Below, in pieces: positions 14,701 to 23,540 of a DNA stretch of 64,000 nt. Below the pieces are notes generated by a model. That model was not told the DNA's origin. It was given only the letters and a program-made list of their open reading frames with translations, and made no database searches. The stretch's first letter is position 1. The number at the start of each line of letters is the position of its first letter. Both the position numbers and the translations under genes were made by a program. Source of the stretch: Euwallacea fornicatus (Eukaryota; Arthropoda; Insecta; Coleoptera; Curculionidae); NCBI RefSeq assembly GCF_040115645.1, contig NW_027096103.1, positions 1-64,000 of the forward strand, given 5' to 3'.

Positions 14701-16915
14701 GATAACGCCAAATCATAAGATTTGGCCAAAAAGTGCCGCTTCTATTAGAGCCAAATTGACGATTTGCCGTTTAAGGCCTTATTATGCTTATTTTGCCAAA
14801 AGGAGACGATTTGAACAAAATTGGTTGTAGCGTTTGCGAGATAACGCCAAATCATAAGATTTGGCCAAAAAGTGCCGCTTCTAGTAGAGCCAAATTGACG
14901 ATTTGCCGTTTAAGGCCTTATTATGCTTATTTTGCCAAAAGGAGACGATTTGAACAAAATTGGTTGTAGCGTTTGCGAGATATCGCCAAATTGTACGATT
15001 TGGCCAAAAAGTGCCGCTTCTATTAGAGCCAAATTGACGATTTGCCGTTTAAGGCCTTATTATGCTTATTTTGCCAAAAGGAGACGATTTGAACAAAATT
15101 GGTTGTACCGTTTGCGAGATATCGCCAAATCATAAGATTTGGCCAAAAAGTGCCGCTTCTAGTAGAGCCAAATTGACGATTTGCCGTTTAAGGCCTTATT
15201 ATGCTTATTTTGCCAAAAGGAGACGATTTGAACAAAATTGGTTGTAGCGTTTGCGAGATATCGCCAAATTGTACGATTTGGCCAAAAAGTGCCGCTTCTA
15301 TTAGAGCCAAATTGACGATTTGCCGTTTAAGGCCTTATTATGCTTATTTTGCCAAAAGGAGACGATTTGAACAAAATTGGTTGTAGCGTTTGCGAGATAT
15401 CGCCAAATTGTACAATTTGGCCAAAAAGTGCCGCTTCTATTAGAGCCAAATTGACGATTTGCCGTTTAAGGCCTTATTATGCTTATTTTGCCAAAAGGAG
15501 ACGATTTGAACAAAATTGGTTGTAGCGTTTGCGAGATAACGCCAAATCATAAGATTTGGCCAAAAAGTGCCGCTTCTAGTAGAGCCAAATTGACGATTTG
15601 CCGTTTAAGGCCTTATTATGCTTATTTTGCCAAAAGGAGACGATTTGAACAAAATTAGTTGTAGCGTTTGCGAGATATCGCCAAATCATAAGATTTGGCC
15701 AAAAAGTGCCGCTTCTATTAGAGCCAAATTGACGATTTGCCGTTTAAGGCCTTATTATGCTTATTTTGCCAAAAGGAGACGATTTGAACAAAATTGGTTG
15801 TACCGTTTGCGAGATATCGCCAAATCATAAGATTTGGCCAAAAAGTGCCGCTTCTAGTAGAGCCAAATTGACGATTTGCCGTTTAAGGCCTTATTATGCT
15901 TATTTTGCCAAAAGGAGACGATTTGAACAAAATTGGTTGTAGCGTTTGCGAGATAACGCCAAATCATAAGATTTGGCCAAAAAGTGCCGCTTCTAGTAGA
16001 GCCAAATTGACGATTTGCCGTTTAAGGCCTTATTATGCTTATTTTGCCAAAAGGAGACGATTTGAACAAAATTGCTTGTAGCGTTTGCGAGATATCGCCA
16101 AATCATAAGATTTGGCCAAAAAGTGCCGCTTCTATTAGAGCCAAATTGAGGATTTGCCGTTTAAGGCCTTATTATGCTTATTTTGCCAAAAGGAGACGAT
16201 TTGAATAAAATTGGTTGTAGCGTTTGCGAGATATCGCCAAATCATAAGATTTGGCCAAAAAGTGCCGCTTCTATTAGAGCCAAATTGACGATTTGCCGTT
16301 TAAGGCCTTATTATGCTTATTTTGCCAAAAGGAGACGATTTGAACAAAATTGGTTGTAGCGTTTGCGAGATATCGTCAATTTGTACGATTTGGCCAAAAA
16401 GTGCCGCTTCTATTTGAGCCAAATTGACGATTTGCCGTTTAAGGCCTTATTATGCTTATTTTGCCAAAAGGAGACGATTTGAACAAAATTGGTTGTAGCG
16501 TTTGCGAGATATCGCCAAATTGTACGATTTGGCCAAAAAGTGCCGCTTCTATTAGAGCCAAATTGACGATTTGCCGTTTAAGGCCTTATTATGCTTATTT
16601 TGCCAAAAGGAGACGATTTGAACAAAATTGGTTGTAGCGTTTGCGAGATATCGCCAAATTGTACAATTTGGCCAAAAAGTGCCGCTTCTATTAGAGCCAA
16701 ATTGACGATTTGCCGTTTAAGGCCTTATTATGCTTATTTTGCCAAAAGGAGACGATTTGAACAAAATTGGTTGTAGCGTTTGCGAGATATCGCCAAATTG
16801 TACGATTTGGCCAAAAAGTGCCGCTTCTAGTAGAGCCAAATTGACGATTTGCCGTTTAAGGCCTTATTATGCTTATTTTGCCAAAAGGAGACGATTTGAA
16901 CAAAATTGGTTGTAG
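11726..16915 (+). repeat. Higher-order repeat, 15 monomers (2085 bp)
   Basis: Private variants recur at exact 2085-bp steps. GCTTGT instead of GGTTGT lies at 11904, 13989 and 16074. Each is preceded by a GATAACGCC variant and followed by monomers carrying TTGATGATTT (TTGAGGATTT in the last copy) and TTTGAATAAAATTGG. This gives about two and a half copies of a 15-monomer unit, the last running up to near the R1 insertion. Extra GCTTGT monomers at 10792 and 12599 show that the unit has been shuffled internally. Confidence 0.8.
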
Positions 16916-17149
16916 CGTTTGCGAGATATCGCCAAATTGTACGATTTGGCCAAAAAGTGCCGCTTCTAGTAGAGCCAAATTGACGATTTGCCGTTTAAGG
17001 CCTTATTATGCTTATTTTGCCAAAAGGAGACGATTTGAACAAAATTAGTTGTAGCGTTTGCGAGATATCGCCAATTTGTACGATTTGGCCAAAAAGTGCC
17101 GCTTCTATTTGAGCCAAATTGACGATTTGCCGTTTAAGGCCTTATTATG

Positions 17150-17547
17150 TACGGCTCCAGGAAAAACACGCGGCCGCGATACTGGCGGAACCCCTCCGGG
17201 TCGGACTCGTCAGGTGCAAGCTTGAGAAGCACCTCACGATCGATCGTTGCGCAAGGTGCTGGGCCTACGATCACGAGACAGCAAATTGCAGCGGCCCAGA
17301 CCGAAGGAAATGCTGCTACCGGTGTGGAAAACCGGACCACCGCGGCAAAAACTGTACGCGGAAAGAAGAAGATTGTATATGTGTCCTTTGCAACGAAAAA
17401 GGACACCGCCCGACCAGCAGCAAGTGCGTCAAGTTCCGCAACGCACTGAATCGCGCTCGCGTAATTAAACGACAACAGGTACGACGACAGGAAGAATTCG
17501 CGCCCGTTGATAGCGAACACGACACGACGATAACGGAAAATCGTTAA
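17150..17547 (+). CDS. R1-clade ORF1 protein, C-terminal fragment with three zinc knuckles
   Basis: Gag-like nucleic-acid-binding protein of the non-LTR element, which packages element RNA in family members. Only the C-terminal part, about 130 codons, is present. Three knuckles follow one another: CX2CX4HX4C (C-ARC-WAYDHETANC), CX2CX4HX4C (CYRCGKPDHRGKNC) and CX2CX4HX6C (CVLCNEKGHRPTSSKC). A basic tail and a TAA at 17545-17547 come next. The frame continues leftward into satellite and picks up an ATG at 17119, but the residues before about 17150 are satellite-derived, so that start is accidental. The N-terminal and coiled-coil regions normally found in ORF1 are missing. The stop lies 122 bp before the ORF2 ATG, in a different frame. 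The protein is probably not functional. Confidence 0.88.
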
Positions 17548-17669
17548 AAACAAAAAGCAAAAAAAAAAAAAAAAAAAAAAACAAAACAAAACAAAACAAA
17601 AAAAAAAAAACAAAACAAAAAAAAAGTTTCTTTCCCTTCTTCGTTTTCAAGTAACAAACACCTTTCGAT
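17548..17669 (+). repeat. ORF1-ORF2 spacer dominated by an A-rich tract
   Basis: The 122 bp between the two ORFs hold an almost pure adenine tract at about 17549-17626, with scattered C, including AAAAC steps around 17580-17605. A pyrimidine-rich stretch (GTTTCTTTCCCTTCTTCG) then leads to the ORF2 ATG. R1-clade ORFs usually overlap or lie close together, so a long A tract here is odd. It may be an expanded simple repeat, or it may influence ORF2 translation. Confidence 0.8.
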
Positions 17670-20618
17670 ATGAAAATAAAAATAACAACCAAAATCCTTC
17701 AAATTAATGCTGACCGATCTGTTAAAGCACACGACATGGCTTTCCTTGAAGCAACGAAGCGAGATGTCGATCTAATTGTCGCCAGCGAGCCAAATATAAA
17801 GTTAATTCAGAACAATCCGAAATGGATCGTTGATAATTTAAATAACGTAGCCATATATGCGAGAACAAAAAATGTTAAGTTCTCGAAAGTAATTCGACGC
17901 GATGGCCTTATTGTCCTATTCGGCGCCGAATACACAATAATAGGCTGTTACATCTCGCCTAACTGTACAAGGGAGCAGTTCGACCAATACCTGATCGATC
18001 TGCACCGAGAGGCCGCCGGCCGACACGGTAAATTAGTGGTAATGGGCGATTTTAATGCCAAATCCCCAGACTGGGGCTCAATGAGAGAGGACGCAAGAGG
18101 CGGGGCGTTGTCCCAGATGATGGGGGCCTTCAATATGGTGGCTCTTAACACGGGAGAACCCACGTTCGTAAGACGTCAACAGCAATCTTGTATCGATGTC
18201 ACTTTTGTGAGCCAAAGCCTCACTAATCACGCGAAGAATTGGCAGGTCATAGACGATAATGAACCGTGTTCGCCGCATAGGCACATCTATTTTGAAATCG
18301 GCAAAATACCGGAACGGAAAACGAGACTGCCAGGAATCGTGAAACCGGACAAGCAGAAATTTATTGAAGCTTTTGGCGATCTCTTACAACGTCACCCCGA
18401 GGTAAATAGCGGGAAAGAAATTTCAAAAATTATGAAGGATGCTTTCCGGAAGGCTTGTGTTGATAATAGCAATGCAGCGACTGGCAACCCGAATCCGTAC
18501 TGGTGGACAGAGCAGATCGATCAGAAAAGGAAGAGCTGCATAAAAGCTAGAAGACGTGCGCTTCGCGCCTACGCGAATTCAAACACCGCGGATGCCGAAA
18601 CGGAGGCGCTCTGGCAAAAGTATAAAGAGGAAAGAAAGTCCCTTCAAAAAGAAATTAGCTCGCGCAAAAAAGCGACATGGAGCGAATTGTGCACGAAACT
18701 CGAAGAGGACATCTGGGGCGAGGGGTACAAAATTGTCATGAGACGCCTCAAACCAGGAAACCCATTCGAGTTAACTGCACAACGGAAATTGGAAATCGCG
18801 GAGTACCTTTTCCCGAGGGGTTCCGGTCGCATTCCAGCCAAGAAAATGCCGGTCGTTTTTACTCCGTTCTCGATAGAGGAAGTAAAAACGGCCGCTTGCA
18901 AATTAAAAAGCGCAGCAGCACCGGGTCCCGACGGGCTCAGTGCGGAAGCGGTTAAATATAGCCTCGAAGCATACCCGGATGTATGGCTACGAGTGCTTAA
19001 TCAAGCGCTGGAAAACCAAGAATTCCCGGATTCCTGGAAGGTCGCGAAACTAATCTTGCTCCTAAAACCGTGCAAGAATAGCGAAGAGCTGGGATCGTAC
19101 AGGCCTATTTGTCTAATCGATGCTGCGGCCAAATTGTATGAACACCTCATCAAGAGCCGCCTCGATGAGGAATTGACGGCAAAACATCCGCTGTCCGACG
19201 TACAATTCGGTTTCAGAAAAGGAAAATCCGCGATGCATGCCATGACGCGTGTTCTAGAGGTGACCCGCGACGTCAAAAACCGTCGTCGCGGAGAACGTTG
19301 GTGCGCATTAATCACGCTAGACGTGAGAAATGCGTTCAACAGCGCGTCTTGGGAGTGCATAATTAACGAATTGGCTAGAAGAAATATTTCAGATTACATA
19401 ATCAACGTCATAAAAGACTACTTCGCAAATAGAGTAGTAAAAATAGACAAAGAGACCACGTTCAATATGGCGATGGGCATTCCGCAAGGTTCGGTACTCG
19501 GCCCGCTCCTATGGAACATCATGTACGACCCCATCTTAGAGGCGGGCAAATCGGAAAACGTTACGCCCATTGGATACGCAGACGACATTGCTCTCGTCGT
19601 TTGCGGCTCCGATAGGGCGCAGCTAATAGGCGAAGCCAATCGGGCAATAAACCGTTGCGTGCAATGGTTGACCGACCATTCGCTTCAAATAGCCCCGGAA
19701 AAAACCGAAGCAGTGATTCTAAACGGGAAAAGGTACAAGAAGGACATTTTCTTCATCGCTAATGACGTCCGCGTTCAGCCCAAAAAATCCATCAGATATT
19801 TGGGTGTAGAGTTCGGCGAAAATTTGCATCACGGGCGCCACGTGGAAGTAATCTGCCGGAAAAGTCTCAACAAACTAGGACTTTTGCAAAGAATCATGCC
19901 TACGTTGGACGGTCCAAGTTCCCAAAAAAGACAACTTCTTTATGGAGTAGTACAGTCGACGCTTCTCTACGCCGCTCCGATTTGGGGGTGGATGACGAGA
20001 ATCGGAAAATACGTACGTATGTTGCTCAGCGTGCAAAGAAAGGCACTCCTGAGGGTCATATGTGCGTATCGCACTGTATCCTATGAAGCGGTACAAGTGC
20101 TAGCAGGAATTCCTCCTATCGATTTGCTAATCGAGGAAAGAACACGGCTCAGCGCTTTACAGACAGTCAGCAATGCGGACAAAAAAGCAGCTCGATCTGA
20201 AACAATTTGGAAATGGCAGCAACGTTGGTCATGTCTCACGGAAAAGGGGCAGTGGACTAAGAAATTAATCCCTAACCTGGAGACGTGGGTCTCATGCAAA
20301 CACAAACGCCTGAATTATTACCTAACTCAGGCGTTCACCGGGCACGGAAGCTTTAGAGCTTTCACGCACCGCATTGGAGAGACGGAACCGAACTGCAGAC
20401 ACTGCGGAATCTTAGACTCCGCAGAGCACTGTATTTTCCGATGCCCGACTTTCCAAACTCAACGAGACGAGTTAAAAGCATGCGTGAACGCTCTAACTCC
20501 AGTAAATCTGATTAAAGCAATGCTAAAAAACCCAGAAAATTGGGATCGCTGTAGCAGAGCCATTTCCAATATGATGAAAGAGAAAGAGAGGCAGGAACGA
20601 ATCTTGCGTACGGTATGA
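17670..20618 (+). CDS. R1-clade ORF2: APE endonuclease and reverse transcriptase (982 aa)
   Basis: Pol-like protein that nicks target DNA and copies element RNA from the nick. The N-terminal endonuclease shows LQINADRS (about residues 11-18), IVASEPN with the metal-binding Glu, GDFNA (126-130) and IDVTFVS. The usual SDH signature near residue 202 reads SPH (codons TCG CCG CAT at 18270-18278), so the conserved Asp is replaced. Reverse transcriptase motifs follow: APGPDG (417-422), SYRPICL, QFGFRKG, LDVRNAFNS, GIPQGSVLGPLL (from 603), catalytic YADD (636-639) and IRYLGVEF. A CX2CX7HX4C knuckle lies at C909, C912, H920 and C925. The length is normal for the clade and there is no internal stop. 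The ATG at 17670 lies a few residues before the first endonuclease motif, so the N terminus looks complete. The reverse transcriptase appears intact; the endonuclease is doubtful. Confidence 0.95.
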   Translation: MKIKITTKILQINADRSVKAHDMAFLEATKRDVDLIVASEPNIKLIQNNPKWIVDNLNNVAIYARTKNVKFSKVIRRDGLIVLFGAEYTIIGCYISPNCTREQFDQYLIDLHREAAGRHGKLVVMGDFNAKSPDWGSMREDARGGALSQMMGAFNMVALNTGEPTFVRRQQQSCIDVTFVSQSLTNHAKNWQVIDDNEPCSPHRHIYFEIGKIPERKTRLPGIVKPDKQKFIEAFGDLLQRHPEVNSGKEISKIMKDAFRKACVDNSNAATGNPNPYWWTEQIDQKRKSCIKARRRALRAYANSNTADAETEALWQKYKEERKSLQKEISSRKKATWSELCTKLEEDIWGEGYKIVMRRLKPGNPFELTAQRKLEIAEYLFPRGSGRIPAKKMPVVFTPFSIEEVKTAACKLKSAAAPGPDGLSAEAVKYSLEAYPDVWLRVLNQALENQEFPDSWKVAKLILLLKPCKNSEELGSYRPICLIDAAAKLYEHLIKSRLDEELTAKHPLSDVQFGFRKGKSAMHAMTRVLEVTRDVKNRRRGERWCALITLDVRNAFNSASWECIINELARRNISDYIINVIKDYFANRVVKIDKETTFNMAMGIPQGSVLGPLLWNIMYDPILEAGKSENVTPIGYADDIALVVCGSDRAQLIGEANRAINRCVQWLTDHSLQIAPEKTEAVILNGKRYKKDIFFIANDVRVQPKKSIRYLGVEFGENLHHGRHVEVICRKSLNKLGLLQRIMPTLDGPSSQKRQLLYGVVQSTLLYAAPIWGWMTRIGKYVRMLLSVQRKALLRVICAYRTVSYEAVQVLAGIPPIDLLIEERTRLSALQTVSNADKKAARSETIWKWQQRWSCLTEKGQWTKKLIPNLETWVSCKHKRLNYYLTQAFTGHGSFRAFTHRIGETEPNCRHCGILDSAEHCIFRCPTFQTQRDELKACVNALTPVNLIKAMLKNPENWDRCSRAISNMMKEKERQERILRTV

Positions 20619-21038
20619 TTTTCGTAATTCTAATTTCACGAGACAGCATAAATCCAAAGGATTATGGGGCGGTCACGATTATTTTCACTGATAGCCGTCA
20701 CTAAATTATAGATCTAATAAAGTCACTTTTTGATCAGTAAATTGTTTCTGCATATTTCTGGCAAAAAAATAGAAAAAAACCAAAAAAAAAAAAAAAAAAA
20801 AAAAACCACTATTTTCTCCGCGATTAAATTCCCGAATATTGCGACGCTCATAAACAATAGAAACACCGAAACCACCGTCGTAACCGAGGTTTTATCCCGA
20901 GGGACAGTTCCGGCCGACGGGGGAAAATTGCGAACGAGGTTTTTAGTGGGTAGGCACTGCTTAGTACAAACAGTGAATCCCACACTACCCTGCCAATTCG
21001 TCAGCAGGCATGGGTGTCTTTAGAAGATTTTCCTCGTA

Positions 21039-21039
<1 letters not shown>
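20619..21039 (+). other. 3' UTR of the R1-clade element
   Basis: This non-coding stretch lies between the ORF2 stop and the poly-A tail. It has an internal run of 24 A at 20782-20805. After that comes a GC-richer segment with the paired GTGGG...CCCAC layout that I recall from R1-clade 3' ends. Short open frames crossing it in both directions include the A or T runs and do not look coding. Confidence 0.8.
20946..20983 (+). other. 3' UTR hairpin, probable reverse transcriptase recognition structure
   Basis: GTGGG (20946-20950) pairs with CCCAC (20979-20983), and inside it CACTG (20955-20959) pairs with CAGTG (20971-20975), leaving an 11-nt loop. A second short stem follows: CCTGC (20989-20993) with GCAGG (21004-21008). 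In related elements, 3' UTR structure is what the reverse transcriptase uses to choose its own RNA; that role here is inferred. Confidence 0.65.

Positions 21040-21073
<34 letters not shown>
21040..21073 (+). other. Poly-A tail of the R1-clade element
   Basis: An unbroken run of 34 A ends where reverse-orientation satellite resumes with TCGTCTCCTTTTGG. Up to three of the A's could be satellite (TTCAAATCGTCTCC), which is the overlap expected if the nicked strand's TTT primed on the tail. Confidence 0.9.
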
Positions 21074-21075
<2 letters not shown>

Positions 21076-21305
21076 GTCTCCTTTTGGCAAAATAAGCATA
21101 ATAAGGCCTTAAACGGCAAATCGTCAATTTGGCTCTAATAGAAGCGGCACTTTTTGGCCAAATCTTATGATTTGGCGATATCTCGCAAACGCTACAACCA
21201 ATTTTGTTCAAATCGTCTCCTTTTGGCAAAATAAGCATAATAAGGCCTTAAACGGCAAATCGTCAATTTGGCTCTACTAGAAGCGGCACTTTTTGACCAA
21301 ATCGT

Positions 21306-21412
21306 GTAAATCGTACGATTTCGTGCTATTTCCGTCATTCTTAACAATACTGTGCTTAAAAATAGTCAAATCCGTGAAATCGGCGAGTTTCGTCGGAAAT
21401 TGCCCGAAAACC
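21306..21412 (-). repeat. 107-bp insert in a long (246-bp) monomer, copy 1
   Basis: The normal dyad region (AAATCGTACAATTTGGCG) is split by about 107 bp that start GTGTAAATCGTACGATTTCG and end GAAAACCACGATTTGGCG. The next bases read TTATTTCGCCAACG where typical monomers have ATATCTCGCAAACG. The insert itself contains satellite-like pieces such as AAATCGTACGATTT, so it looks like a divergent part-monomer, not a foreign element. Boundaries are accurate to a few bases because the edges are repetitive. Confidence 0.85.
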
Positions 21413-21968
21413 ACGATTTGGCGTTATTTCGCCAACGCTACAACCAATTTTGTTCAAATCGCCTCCTTTTGGCAAAATAAGCATAATAAGGCCTTAAACG
21501 GCAAATCGTCAATTTGGCTCTAATAGAAGCGGCACTTTTTGGCCAAATCTTATGATTTGGCGATATCTCGCAAACGCTACAACCAATTTTGTTCAAATCA
21601 TCTCCTTTTGGCAAAATAAGCATAATAAGGCCTTAAACGGCAAATCGTCAATTTGGCTCTAATAGAAGCGGCACTTTTTGTCCAAATCGTACAATTTGGC
21701 GATATCTCGCAAACGCTACAACCAATTTTGTTCAAATCGTCTCCTTTTGGCAAAATAAGCATAATAAGGCCTTAAACGGCAAATCGTCAATTTGGCTCTA
21801 ATAGAAGCGGCACTTTTTGGCCAAATCTTATGATTTGGCGATATCTCGCAAACGCTACAACCAATTTTGTTCAAATCGTCTCCTTTTGGCAAAATAAGCA
21901 TAATAAGGCCTTAAACGGCAAATCGTCAATTTGGCTCTACTAGAAGCGGCACTTTTTGACCAAATCGT

Positions 21969-22075
21969 GTAAATCGTACGATTTCGTGCTATTTCCGTCA
22001 TTCTTAACAATACTGTGCTTAAAAATAGTCAAATCCGTGAAATCGGCGAGTTTCGTCGGAAATTGCCCGAAAACC
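21969..22075 (-). repeat. 107-bp insert in a long monomer, copy 2
   Basis: Same insert, 663 bp after copy 1 (three normal monomers plus one long one). The sequence appears identical to copy 1, including the preceding TTTTTGACCAAATCG variant. Confidence 0.85.
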
Positions 22076-22770
22076 ACGATTTGGCGTTATTTCGCCAACG
22101 CTACAACCAATTTTGTTCAAATCGTCTCCTTTTGGCAAAATAAGCATAACAAGGCCTTAAACGGCAAATCGTCAATTTGGCTCTAATAGAAGCGGCACTT
22201 TTTGGCCAAATCTTATGATTTGGCGATATCTCGCAAACGGTACAACCAATTTTGTTCAAATCGTCTCCTTTTGGCAAAATAAGCATAATAAGGCCTTAAA
22301 CGGCAAATCGTCAATTTGGCTCTAATAGAAGCGGCACTTTTTGGCCAAATCTTATGATTTGGCGATATCTCGCAAACGCTACAACCAATTTTGTTCAAAT
22401 CGTCTCCATTTGGCAAAATAAGCATAATAAGGCCTTAAACGGCAAATCGTCAATTTGGCTCTAATAGAAGCGGCACTTTTTGTCCAAATCGTACAATTTG
22501 GCGATATCTCGCAAACGCTACAACCAATTTTGTTCAAATCGTCTCCTTTTGGCAAAATAAGCATAACAAGGCCTTAAACGGCAAATCGTCAATTTGGCTC
22601 TAATAGAAGCGGCACTTTTTGGCCAAATCTTATGATTTGGCGATATCTCGCAAACGGTACAACCAATTTTGTTCAAATCGTCTCCTTTTGGCAAAATAAG
22701 CATAATAAGGCCTTAAACGGCAAATCGTCAATTTGGCTCTACTAGAAGCGGCACTTTTTGACCAAATCGT

Positions 22771-22877
22771 GTAAATCGTACGATTTCGTGCTATTTCCGT
22801 CATTCTTAACAATACTGTGCTTAAAAATAGTCAAATCCGTGAAATCGGCGAGTTTCGTCGGAAATTGCCCGAAAACC
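22771..22877 (-). repeat. 107-bp insert in a long monomer, copy 3
   Basis: Same insert, 802 bp after copy 2 (four normal monomers plus one long one), so one extra 139-bp unit was gained in this interval. Confidence 0.85.
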
Positions 22878-23433
22878 ACGATTTGGCGTTATTTCGCCAA
22901 CGCTACAACCAATTTTGTTCAAATCGCCTCCTTTTGGCAAAATAAGCATAATAAGGCCTTAAACGGCAAATCGTCAATTTGGCTCTAATAGAAGCGGCAC
23001 TTTTTGGCCAAATCTTATGATTTGGCGATATCTCGCAAACGCTACAACCAATTTTGTTCAAATCGTCTCCTTTTGGCAAAATAAGCATAATAAGGCCTTA
23101 AACGGCAAATCGTCAATTTGGCTCTAATAGAAGCGGCACTTTTTGTCCAAATCGTACAATTTGGCGATATCTCGCAAACGCTACAACCAATTTTGTTCAA
23201 ATCGTCTCCTTTTGGCAAAATAAGCATAATAAGGCCTTAAACGGCAAATCGTCAATTTGGCTCTAATAGAAGCGGCACTTTTTGGCCAAATCTTATGATT
23301 TGGCGATATCTCGCAAACGCTACAACCAATTTTGTTCAAATCGTCTCCTTTTGGCAAAATAAGCATAATAAGGCCTTAAACGGCAAATCGTCAATTTGGC
23401 TCTACTAGAAGCGGCACTTTTTGACCAAATCGT

Positions 23434-23540
23434 GTAAATCGTACGATTTCGTGCTATTTCCGTCATTCTTAACAATACTGTGCTTAAAAATAGTCAAATC
23501 CGTGAAATCGGCGAGTTTCGTCGGAAATTGCCCGAAAACC
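23434..23540 (-). repeat. 107-bp insert in a long monomer, copy 4
   Basis: Same insert, 663 bp after copy 3, restoring the spacing between copies 1 and 2. Confidence 0.85.

Larger units (their letters stand above)
1..17149 (+). repeat. 139-bp satellite array, forward orientation (about 123 monomers)
   Basis: Head-to-tail tandem copies of one 139-bp unit run without interruption from the window edge to the R1 element. Taking the monomer to start at ATGCTTATTTTGCC (first at 44), copies recur every 139 bp. The register is broken only by a net 7-bp gain near 271 and a 1-bp loss near 9743. Copies differ at a handful of recurring sites: CTAGTAGAG, CTATTAGAG or CTATTTGAG; GTACCG or GTAGCG; and the core of a dyad. 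Neighbouring copies are nearly identical, so the array has been homogenised. Every copy holds open frames of about 61 codons, but 139 is not a multiple of three and nothing suggests these are genes. A centromeric or pericentromeric location is plausible but not shown. Confidence 0.98.
17150..21073 (+). mobile_element. R1-clade non-LTR retrotransposon, 5'-truncated, in satellite
   Basis: Satellite sequence stops after TTATTATG at 17149 and unrelated, more GC-balanced sequence begins. It carries the end of a zinc-knuckle ORF1, an APE-type endonuclease/reverse transcriptase ORF2, a 3' UTR and a 34-A tail ending at 21073, where satellite resumes. ORF2 domain order and the C-terminal CX2CX7HX4C knuckle fit the R1 clade. 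Full-length relatives have a longer ORF1 and a 5' UTR, so several hundred bases or more are missing at the 5' end, as is usual after incomplete target-primed reverse transcription. The satellite is forward on the left and reverse on the right, so no ordinary target-site duplication can be read. The element is unlikely to be autonomous because ORF1 lacks its front. Confidence 0.93.

Noticed and set aside
1..17149. Hundreds of 60-80-codon open frames in the satellite, all translating to nearly the same peptide
   Set aside because: They are a by-product of the repeated monomer. The 139-bp period shifts frame each copy, the frames overlap head to tail, and there is no promoter, domain or codon signal. 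The same applies to 21-28 kb and 35-64 kb.
17119..17149. ATG in satellite as a genuine start for the ORF1 fragment
   Set aside because: The codons before 17150 are satellite sequence that happens to be in frame; the true ORF1 start was lost by 5' truncation.
17134..17732. Minus-strand open frames opposite ORF1 and the A-rich spacer
   Set aside because: They are shadows of the ORF1 fragment, ORF2 start and poly-A tract (long phenylalanine runs) with no recognisable domain.
20723..21023. Open frames on both strands across the R1 3' UTR
   Set aside because: They span the 24-A run, have poly-Lys or poly-Phe, and no family resemblance; the region behaves as a 3' UTR.
17150..21073. Twin priming as the reason for the inverted flanks
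   Set aside because: Twin priming inverts part of the element, not the flanking DNA; here the element is collinear throughout and only the satellite changes orientation.
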